A stretch of 64,000 bases of DNA. Source: Lacimicrobium alkaliphilum (lineage in GTDB: Bacteria; Pseudomonadota; Gammaproteobacteria; Enterobacterales; Alteromonadaceae). Below, one piece after another: positions 19,783 to 29,771 of this stretch (the first letter of the stretch is position 1; each line of letters starts with the position of its first letter). The DNA is taken from positions 141,732 to 205,731 of the forward strand of contig NZ_NISX01000003.1 in assembly GCF_002591895.1 (NCBI RefSeq), given 5' to 3'. The notes beneath the pieces are model-generated. The model searched no databases. It was given only the letters and a program-made list of their open reading frames with translations, and was not told where the DNA came from. The position numbers were made by a program, and so were the translations under genes.

Positions 19783-21204
19783 GCAATGTTGGTACAAGGC
19801 CTGATAATTGAGTGCGGCATCGTACCAGGTAAAGCGATGACGCATGCCCCGTTGCTGCATGGCGATAAATTCCTGCGGATACTCATGATAAAACAGCAAC
19901 GCGCGACGGACGCAATTGAGCAATGCGGAGCTGTCGGGGGCCTCGAACATAAAACCCGTCGCCTGATCGGGCAGCATCTGTAAATCCAGAACCGTATCGC
20001 GAAGGCCACCCACTGCGCGCACTATCGGAATCGTGCCATACGCCAGGCTATACATCTGGTTCAATCCACAGGGTTCAAATAACGACGGCATCAGAAAAAA
20101 GTCACTGCCCGCTTCGAGTAAATGCGCCATACGGGTACTGAAGTCATTGCGGAACACCAGCTTGTCTGGATGTTGTGATGCGTTGAATTCGAGCACATCA
20201 CTGATCACCGGATCCCCTGTGCCGATCACCAGCAACTGTACATTATGTTGCAACAGCTGGCTGAGCACCGGCAGTATATAACCAAACCCTTTTTGCTCAG
20301 TCAGCCGGCACAGCATACCGACTAACGGTATATTGTCATTGACCGGCAAACCGACTTCTTCCTGCAGAGCCGCCTTACAGGCAGCCTTACCCTTAATGGA
20401 TTCAGAGTTATAGGTTTTGGGCAGAAACTTATCTGTAGCCGGATCCCACTGCTGATAATCACAGCCGTTGAGTATACCGCTCACATCGTTAGCCCGAAGC
20501 TGAAAATCCTGGTACAAATTGTGTGAACCCAGAGGAGTAAGCAGTTCACGGGCATAGTTAGGGCTTACTGCATTGATCTTGTCAGCGTAACGCAGCCCCA
20601 TACGCAAATAATTAAGATTCCCGTGGCTGTCAATTTGCGACGCCAGCTCCGCGTAGGGACGAATAAAAGGGATGTCAGAAAACTTGTGAATACCCTGGTA
20701 AGCCCCGTTGTGGATCGTATAGAGAGTGCGGCTGCGGGCAAAAAATTCGCTCTTGTCCTGCTTAACAAAGAATGGGCACAGGGCAGTATGCCAGTCGTTA
20801 CAATGAATCACATCGGGCTGGAAGTTGATCGCTTTAGCCGTTTGCAGTGCAGCTGCAGAGAAAAAGGCAAAACGCTCTGCATTGTCTCCGAAGGCCTCAT
20901 ACCCATCTGAATACAAGCCGTTGCGATGAAAATACTCAGGGTAGTCAACGCAGTATACCGGCACAGACTCCAGTTTCAGGCGCTTGATATTAAAGCAGTA
21001 CTCTTTATCCCCCGACAGCAGTTTTTGCGGCTCGGTAAGGTTATCCAGAGCGAATTTCTCAGCCAGTTGCCGGTAGTAGGGCTTAACAATTCTGACATCG
21101 TGGCCCAAAGCACGTAGCGCAATTGGCAAGGATTTAGCCACATCGGCCAACCCACCGGTCTTTGCGAGATCTTCCACTTCAGAAACCACAAAAAGTATTT
21201 TCAT
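19768..21204 (-). CDS. glgA: Glycogen synthase GlgA
   Basis: This GT5 glycosyltransferase adds glucose from ADP-glucose to growing glycogen chains. The 478 residues begin with [20 protein letters not shown], containing the ADP-glucose-binding KTGGL loop (Lys15). The C-terminal GT-B half carries MPSLFEPCGLNQMYSLAYGT with the catalytic Glu of the EPCGL motif. The ATG start overlaps the glgC stop by 4 bases (ATGA), so the pair is coupled. Branching enzyme, phosphorylase and debranching genes are not in the window. Confidence 0.95.
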   Translation of the reverse strand: MKILFVVSEVEDLAKTGGLADVAKSLPIALRALGHDVRIVKPYYRQLAEKFALDNLTEPQKLLSGDKEYCFNIKRLKLESVPVYCVDYPEYFHRNGLYSDGYEAFGDNAERFAFFSAAALQTAKAINFQPDVIHCNDWHTALCPFFVKQDKSEFFARSRTLYTIHNGAYQGIHKFSDIPFIRPYAELASQIDSHGNLNYLRMGLRYADKINAVSPNYARELLTPLGSHNLYQDFQLRANDVSGILNGCDYQQWDPATDKFLPKTYNSESIKGKAACKAALQEEVGLPVNDNIPLVGMLCRLTEQKGFGYILPVLSQLLQHNVQLLVIGTGDPVISDVLEFNASQHPDKLVFRNDFSTRMAHLLEAGSDFFLMPSLFEPCGLNQMYSLAYGTIPIVRAVGGLRDTVLDLQMLPDQATGFMFEAPDSSALLNCVRRALLFYHEYPQEFIAMQQRGMRHRFTWYDAALNYQALYQHCLPMD

Positions 21205-22430
21205 TCAAAGCCAACCTTCATGTCTTTCGGGATCACCACCACCCCCTGCTCAGTTACCGTCAGCCCGCGTGCTTTGTCCTGGACAGGATTCACACCAAGT
21301 TCGGTACCGGGAGCAATACTTACACCCTTATCAGTAATCACCCGATTCAGAAAACAACCGGCTCCAATATGAGATTTACTGAGGATAACGCATTCATTGA
21401 GCCTTGAGCCAGCACCAAGATAAGTATTAAACCCCAAAACTGAACGTTCTACTCTCGCGCCCACCACTTTGCTGCCTGAAGATACAATGGAATTAAGGAT
21501 TGTAGAGTGATTACCCTGCTCATCAGCCAGAATTCTGGCGGGTGGAACCGGGGGATGGTAGCTACGCAGCGGCCATTTCTCATTGTTTAGTTCAAACGGC
21601 GGTTTGCAGGCCAGTAAATCCATGTGCGCCTGCCAATAGGAATCCAGCGTACCCACATCACGCCAGTAGTGACCACTGTTGTCCTCTCCGGGAATCTTAT
21701 TCTGAGTAAAGTCGTAAACGTAAACCGGCTTATCACGGTACAACCGGGGAATAATATCGCGACCAAAATCATGACCGGAAAGCTTGTCCTGGGCATCATT
21801 ATGCAAAGCCTTGAACAACACCCCGGTGTCAAAAACGTAGTTGCCCATGGAAACCAACGCCATTGTCGGATCATCTGGCAGGGCCCGGGGATTCTCCGGC
21901 TTCTCTTCAAAACCAACCATGCGATATTCATCATCCACTTCGATCACACCAAAACGGCTGGCTTGCCCGATGGGAACCCGGGTCGCACAAACTGTCAGCG
22001 CCGCGGAGCGCTTTTCGTGGTAACGGATCACCTGTCTCACTTCCATCTTGTAGATATGGTCGCTACCGAAGATACATACATTATCCGGGTCGTGAATCTC
22101 AATCAGCTTGATGTTCTGATAGATGGCATCGGCAGTTCCTTCATACCAGCGCGCGCCCATTCGCATTTGCGCCGGTATCGCATCAATAAAATTACCGGTC
22201 AGGCCAGACAGATACCAGGCCTGGCGCAGATGAATATTCAAAGATTGAGACTTGAACTGAGTGAGCAGATAAATCTTAAGCAGATCAGAGTTTACGAAGT
22301 TATTCAGTACAAAATCCACCAGCCTTAACCCCCCGGCAAAGGGGACTGCCGGTTTAGTACGTGTCTGCGTTAAGGGAAACAAACGGGTACCGGCTCCACC
22401 GGCGAGGATCATGGCGAGGGTTCGTGACAT
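21201..22430 (-). CDS. glgC: Glucose-1-phosphate adenylyltransferase GlgC
   Basis: This enzyme makes ADP-glucose from ATP and glucose-1-phosphate, the committed step of glycogen synthesis. The 409-residue protein has the nucleotide-binding start [28 protein letters not shown] (residues about 7-34). The sugar-phosphate region is [15 protein letters not shown], and a left-handed beta-helix forms the C-terminal part (about 290-400, [22 protein letters not shown]). Activity is probably allosterically controlled as in relatives. It is first in the glgCA pair and has AGGAG just before the ATG. Confidence 0.95.
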   Translation of the reverse strand: MSRTLAMILAGGAGTRLFPLTQTRTKPAVPFAGGLRLVDFVLNNFVNSDLLKIYLLTQFKSQSLNIHLRQAWYLSGLTGNFIDAIPAQMRMGARWYEGTADAIYQNIKLIEIHDPDNVCIFGSDHIYKMEVRQVIRYHEKRSAALTVCATRVPIGQASRFGVIEVDDEYRMVGFEEKPENPRALPDDPTMALVSMGNYVFDTGVLFKALHNDAQDKLSGHDFGRDIIPRLYRDKPVYVYDFTQNKIPGEDNSGHYWRDVGTLDSYWQAHMDLLACKPPFELNNEKWPLRSYHPPVPPARILADEQGNHSTILNSIVSSGSKVVGARVERSVLGFNTYLGAGSRLNECVILSKSHIGAGCFLNRVITDKGVSIAPGTELGVNPVQDKARGLTVTEQGVVVIPKDMKVGFE

Positions 22431-22662
22431 AGGTTCTCCTGATACTGTATTGAATCATTGCGCGCCTTGAGCCCCCGTTGCAGAGACCAGGTATCAGCGA
22501 AGAGTATAGTCAACAGCGTCAGGTCGACAGCACTGAAATGCTGATCCGTATCAAAGATTAGTCCAATAAGATTAAAGGGAGCTCAATCCCTGAGCCGTGG
22601 CTTCCCTGAAAACTCCTGTTAACCGATTGTGCCGCGCTTTAGCTGCAGCCTCAGGTCAATAC

Positions 22663-22899
22663 TCAGGCGGTTTGCGCCAGATAGCGCACTCGTAGCCCGG
22701 CGATTTGCTGTTGCTGAATATTCAGCTCTGCCACCAGCTTGTCGCGCTGAACTTCATGCTGATATCTGAATTCCGGCTCTTCAGCGATTAACTCATTACA
22801 CAACTGAATGCCGGCCAATATGGTACGGATCCGATCTTTAATTGCTGCAATCGTCTCTGTGTGGCCATATCTGCAATTAATAGGGGTCACATTGGACAT
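22663..22899 (-). CDS. Small helical hypothetical protein
   Basis: Not recognised. ATG 22899 is chosen over an upstream in-frame start because GGAG lies 8 bases before it; this gives 78 residues starting MSNVTPINCRYGHTETI. The rest is predicted helix with heptad-like spacing (AAIKDRIRTILAGIQLCNEL, then VAELNIQQQQIAGLRVRYL), suggesting a short coiled-coil hairpin. No signal peptide or membrane segment is seen. It stands alone between glgC and rsmC on the same strand. Confidence 0.6.
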   Translation of the reverse strand: MSNVTPINCRYGHTETIAAIKDRIRTILAGIQLCNELIAEEPEFRYQHEVQRDKLVAELNIQQQQIAGLRVRYLAQTA

Positions 22900-23123
22900 G
22901 GGTGTTACTCCTGACAAGGCCACAACTAGTGGTTACCTGAAAATAAATGCTATCGATACCACTGCGATAACAATATTGATGCCAATATCGAATCAGGGAT
23001 TTTAACTCACTGTATTTATTGGATTTCCAAACTAATCCAGGAGGATGACAGAAGGATGTAACTGAGATGAAAGTTTAGTGAATGCGTCGCTGCAAGGCAG
23101 CAGAGCACTAAAATAGTGCGCTG

Positions 23124-24134
23124 CTACTTCGCCAGATAAAGCCTGAATTTACTTGACTCGGCGGCAACCTTTACCGCTTTGAAATTTTCCTGCAATATCG
23201 GTAAATAAGGAATAAAACCGTTGGCCACCAACTGCAGCACCGCCCCGGGTTGCAGGAATTTGGACAACTGACGGATAAACCCCAGAGTAACATCATAATC
23301 GGTATTTAAACCGGTATGAAAAGGGGGATTGGTATAGGCCGCAGCGAAACTGCCATCAATGGCGTTCAGACCATGAGATGGGATCACTGTTGCCTTAATC
23401 CCGTTGTTTGTGGCGCTCTTTTCGGCACAATACAAGGCCAGAGCGCTGACATCTGCCATCACCACCTCAGCCTGCGGGTTTTCCAGGCCCAGATAGCAAC
23501 CAATCACTCCAGCACCACAACCAAAATCCAGAACGCGGCCCTTTGGCACCGGATGCAGGTTTTCCAACAACATACGGGTAGCCGGATCGAGACTGCCGGA
23601 GCTAAACACCCCTGGCAAAAATGCGATCGGATACTGGTGTTTGCCAACGTTAAGCGTTACCTCTTTCAGCCAGTTGTCTACGGCAAACTCAGGCAATGGC
23701 TTATCTGGCTGCATCCCGTATAACGCGCAGTGGCGTGCAGAATCGAGCTTTACACAATGTTCGCTATACGGAGCAAATAGCTTAGGTGCACTTTTTACCC
23801 CACCTTTGTTATCTCCGGCCAGCAGCATCTGCCCATCAGGCACCAGGCAATGCACCAGATTAGCAATCAGCATTTGCGCCTGCTCTTTGGCCTTGGGCAT
23901 CATAATGACAATGCCGTCAAACGCTTGCTTGAGCGGGTAGCTCACACCAAAATGGTGTTTGTCAGCCTGCCCCTGCTCACACGCCTGAGTATAAATATCA
24001 AAGTACTGATGAAAACCACAGATATCCCCGTCCAGCTCCTGAAACACCTGTGCATCCTGGGGGTTAACCAGTAACCAGCGGCCAGTGAAGCGCTGACGAT
24101 TACGTACTAATAACTGACTTACAGGGCTTAGCAT
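23124..24134 (-). CDS. rsmC: 16S rRNA (guanine(1207)-N(2))-methyltransferase RsmC
   Basis: This enzyme methylates G1207 of 16S rRNA in the 30S subunit using SAM. The 336-residue product has the duplicated two-domain layout of RsmC. A degenerate N-terminal domain is followed by a catalytic C-terminal domain with the SAM motif VLDFGCGAGVIGCYL (about 196-210) and the catalytic NPPFH in AAYTNPPFHTGLNTDY (about 265). The start overlaps the trmB stop by one base (TGATG). Confidence 0.92.
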   Translation of the reverse strand: MLSPVSQLLVRNRQRFTGRWLLVNPQDAQVFQELDGDICGFHQYFDIYTQACEQGQADKHHFGVSYPLKQAFDGIVIMMPKAKEQAQMLIANLVHCLVPDGQMLLAGDNKGGVKSAPKLFAPYSEHCVKLDSARHCALYGMQPDKPLPEFAVDNWLKEVTLNVGKHQYPIAFLPGVFSSGSLDPATRMLLENLHPVPKGRVLDFGCGAGVIGCYLGLENPQAEVVMADVSALALYCAEKSATNNGIKATVIPSHGLNAIDGSFAAAYTNPPFHTGLNTDYDVTLGFIRQLSKFLQPGAVLQLVANGFIPYLPILQENFKAVKVAAESSKFRLYLAK

Positions 24135-24844
24135 CAGGCCTCCCGCTCAAACATCAGGTCCCAGACGCCATGGCCTAACCGCTGACCCCGTTGTTCAAAC
24201 TTGGTTTCTGGCCTGAAATCTGGCCTCGGCACATAGTCTCCGCTTTCTGAGCGGTTAATAAAGCCGGGGGCTTCAGACATCACTTCAAGCATATGCTGTG
24301 CATAATTTTCCCAGTCTGTGGCCATATGCCAGACACCGCCAACCTGTAGTTTATGGCGTACCAGTTTAGCGAAGTCCGGTTGTACGATACGGCGTTTATG
24401 ATGGCGTTTTTTGTGCCAGGGATCGGGGAAATACAATTGCAGACGGGCAAGACTGCCATCCGGAATACACTGCTCCAGTACTTCAACCGCATCTGCCTCC
24501 AGTACACGCAGGTTGGTCAGTTCAGCGGCTTCAGCATCCATCAGGCACGCACCGACACCCGGGCGGTGAACTTCAATGCCGATAAAATCCTTATCCCGTT
24601 CAGCGGCCGCCATCTGTACCAGTGACTTTCCCATACCGAAGCCAATCTCCAGCACCACAGGGGCGCTGCGACCAAACACCTCAGTAAGATTCAGCATACC
24701 CTGTTCCATGGTCAGGCCCATAGCTGCCCAGTTATTATCTATGGCGCGGGCCTGGCCTTGTGTCAGACGGCCTTCGCGCTTAACAAAACTGCGAATTTTA
24801 CGGATGTACACGCCTTGTTTGGTGTCTGCCTGCTGTTCGGTCAT
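24134..24844 (-). CDS. trmB: tRNA (guanine-N(7)-)-methyltransferase TrmB
   Basis: TrmB forms m7G46 in the tRNA variable loop. From ATG 24844 the product has 236 residues; an in-frame GTG at 24856 would add four. Family features are [19 protein letters not shown], the SAM motif [30 protein letters not shown], and the catalytic-region [21 protein letters not shown]. The last motif, with Asp, Pro and His-Lys-Lys-Arg-His, is diagnostic for TrmB. It is upstream of rsmC in a two-gene unit. Confidence 0.95.
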   Translation of the reverse strand: MTEQQADTKQGVYIRKIRSFVKREGRLTQGQARAIDNNWAAMGLTMEQGMLNLTEVFGRSAPVVLEIGFGMGKSLVQMAAAERDKDFIGIEVHRPGVGACLMDAEAAELTNLRVLEADAVEVLEQCIPDGSLARLQLYFPDPWHKKRHHKRRIVQPDFAKLVRHKLQVGGVWHMATDWENYAQHMLEVMSEAPGFINRSESGDYVPRPDFRPETKFEQRGQRLGHGVWDLMFEREA

Positions 24845-24895
24845 GGTCTCTGGCACTCTTAAATCGGGTTTGGGTCGATAGCAAATGGGCGCGTA

Positions 24896-25600
24896 TTATA
24901 CATTGGCACCGGAGTGAAGCGAATATAATGCCTGTGCCAGGACACCCGGGCTCTCCAGTGGCGCCATATGGCCGCTATCAGCGAGTAAGATAAAGCGGCT
25001 ACCGGGGATCTGTTGGTGCATCTGCTGCATTTTCTGCAGCGGGGCAACCTGATCAAACTCTGCGCTGATAAGGTTAATTTTCAGGCCACTGTTGGCCAGT
25101 GCAGCGGTCAGATCACCTCGCTCTGAGGCCGATTGCAGATGGTATTTAAGCACGCTGGAGCCCAAATCCTGCTCCATTTCCCGAATACTCTGTATGGCTT
25201 GCTGCGCATTGACACCATCAATGTTGACCATTTGTACCAAACGCGACTCAGGCATGGCTTTCAGCGGCCCTTTTTCCAGTGCCCGGATAACCAGTTGTCG
25301 GTGCTGTTTCTCTGCCGCAGTTAACCCGGCGCTACAAAAGCCAATCAAGGTCAGAGACGCGACTAATCGCGGATTAGCCAGCGCAAAACGACTGGCGATG
25401 TAGCCTCCCATAGAGAATCCAACAAGATGCACCCTGTCTCCGGCAACCGCATAGTCCGTCAGGCCGTCCATCTGCTCCAGGGTTTCGGCCCATTGCAATG
25501 GCACATAGCGCCGGTCAGACAAGGACATTTCCCGCCACAAGGGTAAAAACAGTCTTTCATCACATTGTGTGCCGGGGAGAAAAACGACGGGTTCCTGCAT
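24896..25600 (-). CDS. Alpha/beta hydrolase
   Basis: The 234-residue alpha/beta hydrolase has the nucleophile elbow GFSMGGYIA (Ser near residue 63). The probable acid is Asp in SAEFDQVAPLQKM (about 183), and the catalytic His lies in LADSGHMAPLE (about 209). The oxyanion region starts at PVVFLPGTQCDERLF. Substrate is unknown; relatives include esterases and MenH/BioH-like enzymes, and no neighbouring gene narrows this. It is divergent from mutY. Confidence 0.82.
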   Translation of the reverse strand: MQEPVVFLPGTQCDERLFLPLWREMSLSDRRYVPLQWAETLEQMDGLTDYAVAGDRVHLVGFSMGGYIASRFALANPRLVASLTLIGFCSAGLTAAEKQHRQLVIRALEKGPLKAMPESRLVQMVNIDGVNAQQAIQSIREMEQDLGSSVLKYHLQSASERGDLTAALANSGLKINLISAEFDQVAPLQKMQQMHQQIPGSRFILLADSGHMAPLESPGVLAQALYSLHSGANV

Positions 25601-25673
25601 CTGACTGGTGCCTTTATTGGTTCAGGTAGTATCATATCAGTTCAATCCGCAGTAACCAGGACAAACCCACCCC

Positions 25674-26732
25674 GTGACAGCGTTTTCAGATAACATTCTG
25701 CAATGGTTCGATCAGCACGGACGCAAGGATCTCCCCTGGCAATTAAACAAGACTGCTTATTCTGTTTGGGTCTCAGAGATCATGCTGCAACAAACCCAGG
25801 TGAATACGGTGATCCCTTATTATCAGCGTTTTATGCAGCGCTTCCCTGACATTCGCCACCTAGCAGAAGCGCCACAGGATGACGTACTACATCACTGGAC
25901 AGGGCTTGGATACTATGCCCGCGCCAGAAATATGCATAAGGCCGCACAGATAATTTGTGAGCAGTATCAGGGGCACTTCCCCGATACACTGGAACAGGTC
26001 GTGGCTCTGCCAGGTATCGGTCGTTCCACCGCAGGAGCGATTTTGTCTCTGGCCCTGAATCAGCACCACGCCATACTGGATGGAAATGTAAAACGGGTTC
26101 TGAGCCGCTATCGGACAATAGGTGGCTGGCCCGGCGAAAAAGCGGTGGAAAAACGTCTGTGGCAACTGGCGCAGGCACTGACACCGGCAACCCGGGTAGC
26201 CGACTACAATCAGGCGATGATGGATCTTGGTGCCAGCCTGTGCAGCCGCAGTAAGCCGGATTGTGACGCCTGCCCGGTAAACACCGAATGCAAAGCCAGA
26301 CTCAGCAACCGGCAACATGAGTTCCCTGGCAGAAAACCACGTAAAACGCTGCCTGAGAAACACACTGTGATGCTGTTACCACAGTGGCAGGGACAGGTTC
26401 TGCTTTATAAAAGACCGCCTTCGGGACTATGGGGAGGCCTGTGGGGTTTCTATGAGGTGGATACCCCCCAACAGGTTGAGCCTATGGCTGATAAACTGAA
26501 ACTGGGTGAATTTGAAACGCAGCAGCTCAATCCCTTTCGCCATACCTTCAGCCATTTTCATCTGCATATCCAGCCGCTGTTACTGCAACTTAAATCACCA
26601 CCTGTGGCTGACGCTGTGCGAGAGGACCAACAGCTTTGGTACGATCTTAAGCAACCTGCCAATGTCGGACTGGCCGCGCCAACCAGCAAACTTTTTAGTA
26701 CACTGACCAAAACCTCAGACCAACAAAATTAG
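25674..26732 (+). CDS. mutY: Adenine DNA glycosylase MutY
   Basis: MutY removes adenine mispaired with 8-oxoguanine. The 352-residue protein starts at GTG 25674. It has the catalytic Glu in WVSEIMLQQTQVNTV and the helix-hairpin-helix LPGIGRSTAGAI followed by the catalytic Asp in AILDGNVKRVLSRY. The 4Fe-4S cluster Cys pattern C-x6-C-x2-C-x5-C is in CSRSKPDCDACPVNTEC. The C-terminal NUDIX-like 8-oxoG recognition domain spans about 230-345. It is followed after 9 bp by yggX, the usual pair. Confidence 0.97.
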   Translation: MTAFSDNILQWFDQHGRKDLPWQLNKTAYSVWVSEIMLQQTQVNTVIPYYQRFMQRFPDIRHLAEAPQDDVLHHWTGLGYYARARNMHKAAQIICEQYQGHFPDTLEQVVALPGIGRSTAGAILSLALNQHHAILDGNVKRVLSRYRTIGGWPGEKAVEKRLWQLAQALTPATRVADYNQAMMDLGASLCSRSKPDCDACPVNTECKARLSNRQHEFPGRKPRKTLPEKHTVMLLPQWQGQVLLYKRPPSGLWGGLWGFYEVDTPQQVEPMADKLKLGEFETQQLNPFRHTFSHFHLHIQPLLLQLKSPPVADAVREDQQLWYDLKQPANVGLAAPTSKLFSTLTKTSDQQN

Positions 26733-26741
26733 GAACTGATC

Positions 26742-27017
26742 ATGAGCCGCACCGTATTTTGCCAATACCTGAATAAAGAAGCCGAAGGGCTGGATTTCCA
26801 GCTCTATCCCGGTGAGCTGGGCAAGCGTATCTTTGACAATATCTCCAAGCAGGCCTGGGCCGAATGGCAAAAAAAACAGACCATGCTGATCAACGAGAAA
26901 AAGCTGAACATGATGGATGCTGAGCACCGCGCCTTGCTGGAGAAAGAAATGCAGGCATTCCTGTTTGAAGGCAAAGACGTAAAGATAGACGGCTATGTGC
27001 CACCAACACAAGACTGA
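26742..27017 (+). CDS. yggX: Probable Fe(2+)-trafficking protein YggX
   Basis: This small (91 residue) protein is linked to iron trafficking and protection of Fe-S clusters from oxidation. It begins [20 protein letters not shown] with the conserved early Cys7 and has the family run [33 protein letters not shown]. The pairing with mutY, a 4Fe-4S enzyme, is conserved in gammaproteobacteria and suggests co-expression. Confidence 0.96.
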   Translation: MSRTVFCQYLNKEAEGLDFQLYPGELGKRIFDNISKQAWAEWQKKQTMLINEKKLNMMDAEHRALLEKEMQAFLFEGKDVKIDGYVPPTQD

Positions 27018-27149
27018 TTAAGCGACTCTGTTTCACCGACTTGAGTGCGCAGGATGATTCAGAGAAAGCGCATAACTGACCATAAGCGGAAATTTTCACC
27101 TTATTCTGCTTAATCCTTGCGCAAAGACACCAATTCTCTAAAAAAGAGG

Positions 27150-27178
27150 TTGACTTGAGCGGTGCAAATCCGTTTAAT
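27150..27178 (+). promoter_or_regulatory. Sigma-70 promoter of tRNA-Phe
   Basis: TTGACT (27150-27155), a 17-base spacer, then TTTAAT (27173-27178), ending 15 bases before the tRNA. Both hexamers are near consensus with ideal spacing. Confidence 0.7.
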
Positions 27179-27193
27179 ACGCACCCACAGCGC

Positions 27194-27269
27194 GCCCAGA
27201 TAGCTCAGTCGGTAGAGCAGTGGATTGAAAATCCTCGTGTCGGTGGTTCGATTCCGCCTCTGGGCACCA
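27194..27269 (+). tRNA. tRNA-Phe (anticodon GAA)
   Basis: A 76-base cloverleaf. The acceptor stem GCCCAGA pairs with TCTGGGC. The D-arm contains AGCTCAGTCGGTAGAGCA. The anticodon loop is TTGAAAA with anticodon GAA, and the T-arm GGTGGTTCGATTCCGCC follows. The CCA end is encoded (27267-27269). A terminator follows directly. Confidence 0.97.
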
Positions 27270-27277
27270 TTAATAAA

Positions 27278-27317
27278 TAAAAAAAGCCCCGCTTGAAATA
27301 CAGCGGGGCTTTTTTTA
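27278..27317 (+). terminator. Intrinsic terminator of tRNA-Phe
   Basis: The stem AGCCCCGCT / AGCGGGGCT (27285-27310) with an 8-base loop is followed by TTTTTTT. It ends the tRNA transcript. Confidence 0.92.
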
Positions 27318-27595
27318 TTTAAAACACTGCCAGACGCTCTCACGCGGCAAGCCGCGTTAGATTGCTCACTACATCCCTGTAGTTCGTCGCTTCGCGACCA
27401 TCCTGCGGATGTCCCAAATGGTTCCAGACCATTTTGTCCGCCTCTTAGCATACTACTTTTCCTTTTGGGGGCTCAGAGCTGGATGAGAACCACCGCCTGG
27501 TTCGACAAAAATGCCGGGAGCATTTTGCCTACTTGACTCCCTGCTAATTACCGGTATTTTCTAGGTACTTATCCAATTAAAGAAAATTTATCTAC
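27318..27595. other. Non-coding stretch between tRNA-Phe and the Lrp-type regulator
   Basis: No gene is supported here. A possible small hairpin (CAAAAATGC / GCATTTTG, 27506-27527) is present. The last 60 bases are AT-rich and may hold the promoter of the regulator gene. Confidence 0.4.
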
Positions 27596-28060
27596 ATGGA
27601 CAGTTTCGACAAGAAAATATTATTTGAATTACAACGTGATTGTTCAATATCACTGGCGCAGCTTTCTGAGCGTGTGGGGCTGAGTCAGACCCCATGCTGG
27701 CGACGCATACAACAGCTCGAGAAGCAGGGGGTGATCCGCAAGCGGGTAGCGTTACTTGACACCGAAGCGGTAAACCTTGGCCTGACGGTTTTTGTGCACC
27801 TGAAAACCAACCAGCATAACCCCGGGTGGCTGACCTCAGTGACCGATTTTGCCGAGCACGCTCCTGAAATTACCGAGTTTTATCGAATGAGCGGTGAAAC
27901 CGACTACCTGCTTAAAGTATTAGTCCCGGACATGAAAGCCTATGACAACTTCTATAAGCGTTTGATCAGCCAGGCCGGATTTTCTGATGTCAGCTCCAGT
28001 TTCGCGATGGAGCAGATGAAGTATTCCACTGAGGTCCCATTGGACTATATTCACAAGTAA
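27596..28060 (+). CDS. Lrp/AsnC family transcriptional regulator
   Basis: This is a feast/famine-type regulator of 154 residues. The N-terminal winged helix (residues about 1-60) has DKKILFELQRDCSISLAQLS, the recognition helix in GLSQTPCWRRIQQLEKQGVI, and the RAM ligand-binding domain after residue 65 (ITEFYRMSGETDYLLKVLVPD). Ligands of this family are usually amino acids. It lies 145 bp upstream of a PLP enzyme on the same strand, which may be its target; the ligand is not known. Confidence 0.92.
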   Translation: MDSFDKKILFELQRDCSISLAQLSERVGLSQTPCWRRIQQLEKQGVIRKRVALLDTEAVNLGLTVFVHLKTNQHNPGWLTSVTDFAEHAPEITEFYRMSGETDYLLKVLVPDMKAYDNFYKRLISQAGFSDVSSSFAMEQMKYSTEVPLDYIHK

Positions 28061-28205
28061 AGAGCACTCTTGGGAATGGTTTTCTAATTATTCTTTCATT
28101 GAAGAAGTTATTTCTAATTTTTCCTGGCCCGGTGCTGATTGAGTAAACTTTTTCTACGCCTGCACAGGCACAATAGCTGACATCTTCAGGCGACTAAGCG
28201 CTCTT

Positions 28206-29771
28206 ATGAATCAGTTAACAGCTCACTTTCAAAAATTCAGAAATCACATCATTGGTCAGGACTTACAGCATAATATTGGCGGAAAGATTACCCCTGTATT
28301 GTATGCAGACTGGACAGCCAGTGGTCGGCTGTATGCCCCCATTGAAGAATATCTGACTCATCACATCGGGCCCTATGTGGCCAATACCCATACCCAGACG
28401 AATCTGACCGGCTCAACGATGACCCAGCTTTATCATCAGGCTCAGCAGGTCATAAAAAGGCATGTCAATGCAGACGACAACGATGCCCTGATCTGCGCCG
28501 GCTCCGGCATGACCACGGTGATTAATAAACTGCAGCGAATGATGGGGCTAAGAGCATCCGAGGGTGCCCAGCCACCGCTCAGCGAAGAGCAAAAACCTGT
28601 GGTATTTGTTACACATATGGAGCACCACTCCAATCAAACCACCTGGAATACCTGTCAGGTTACCGTAGAAATTGTGAACCGGGGTGCCGATGGTAAGCCC
28701 AGCGAAACACATCTTGCTGCACTGTTACGCCAGTATCGCGATCGGCCGTTAAAAATCGGCTCCTTTACCGCCTGCAGCAATGTGACCGGAATCAAAACCT
28801 CATACCATACATTGGCAAAAATCATGCACCGTCATGGCGGGATTTGCCTGGTAGATTTTGCCTGTTCCGCGCCCTATGTTGACATCGACATGCACCCCGA
28901 GGATCCGGAAGAAAAGCTGGACGCTGTCTTCTTCTCTCCGCATAAATTCCTGGGGGGCCCCGGCAGTAGCGGCGTGCTGGTATTTGATAAACAACTCTAT
29001 GCCAGTACCTACCCTGACCAGCCAGGCGGCGGCACTGTTACCTGGACTAACCCCTGGGGGCAACAGGGTTTTTACAACGATATTGAAATCAGAGAGGATG
29101 GTGGCACTCCGGGTTTTCTGCAGGTGATTAAAGTGGCGCTGGCAATTCAGTTAAAAGAAGCCCTGGGCACATCACAGATGATACAAAGAGAAGCTCAGCT
29201 TACCAGAATACTGATGCGTGGCTTATCTGCCATTCCCGGCGTTTATCTGCTGGAGGAAAAAATCAGAGACAGGCTTTGTATCGTGTCCTTTTATGCACCC
29301 GGCCTGCATTACAACCTGATTGTCAGGCTTCTGAATGACAAATTCGGCATCCAGGTTCGCGGTGGGTGCAGTTGTGCCGGAACCTACGGCCATATTCTGC
29401 TGAATGTAGACAAGCAACAGTCTGCCGACATTACCGGTAAAATCGATCAGGGTGATCTGACAGAAAAGCCAGGTTGGGTCAGGATCTCACTACATCCGAT
29501 CAATACAGATGACGAAGCCCGGTTTATTGTCGATGCAGTGGCCCGGGTTATTGAGAATGCCACAGACTGGGCCAGGGACTATCAGTTTGATCCGCACCTC
29601 GGGGATTTCATTGGTAAACAGCCCACAAGTTTGCCATCACTGACTGATTTCTCGCCGCTTCCGGCTGAGCCTGAAAGCCACAACACACAAAACAGCCCCA
29701 CAGACCCGGCAAAGATAAACCAATGGTTAAAGCGATTGATGGCTGGGCTGAGTGAACGGAATCCCTCCTGA
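28206..29771 (+). CDS. Aminotransferase class V-fold PLP-dependent enzyme
   Basis: A 521-residue cytosolic PLP enzyme of the cysteine-desulfurase-like fold. Features in order are ICAGSGMTTVINKLQRM (cofactor phosphate cup), EHHSNQTTW (His that stacks on PLP), CLVDFACSAPYVDID (Asp to the pyridine N), FSPHKFLGGPG (Schiff-base Lys), and VRGGCSCAGTYGH near residue 390. It is longer than IscS/SufS (about 400), with an extra C-terminal region of about 90 residues. No IscU/SufE partner is adjacent. Substrate unknown; desulfurase or aminotransferase activity is possible. Confidence 0.8.
   Translation: MNQLTAHFQKFRNHIIGQDLQHNIGGKITPVLYADWTASGRLYAPIEEYLTHHIGPYVANTHTQTNLTGSTMTQLYHQAQQVIKRHVNADDNDALICAGSGMTTVINKLQRMMGLRASEGAQPPLSEEQKPVVFVTHMEHHSNQTTWNTCQVTVEIVNRGADGKPSETHLAALLRQYRDRPLKIGSFTACSNVTGIKTSYHTLAKIMHRHGGICLVDFACSAPYVDIDMHPEDPEEKLDAVFFSPHKFLGGPGSSGVLVFDKQLYASTYPDQPGGGTVTWTNPWGQQGFYNDIEIREDGGTPGFLQVIKVALAIQLKEALGTSQMIQREAQLTRILMRGLSAIPGVYLLEEKIRDRLCIVSFYAPGLHYNLIVRLLNDKFGIQVRGGCSCAGTYGHILLNVDKQQSADITGKIDQGDLTEKPGWVRISLHPINTDDEARFIVDAVARVIENATDWARDYQFDPHLGDFIGKQPTSLPSLTDFSPLPAEPESHNTQNSPTDPAKINQWLKRLMAGLSERNPS

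Noticed and set aside
21624-22328. 234-codon plus-strand open frame opposite glgC
   Set aside because: Shadow of glgC; no domain and no ribosome-binding site.
27110-27451. 113-codon minus-strand open frame covering tRNA-Phe
   Set aside because: It runs through the tRNA gene and terminator, a common false gene call.
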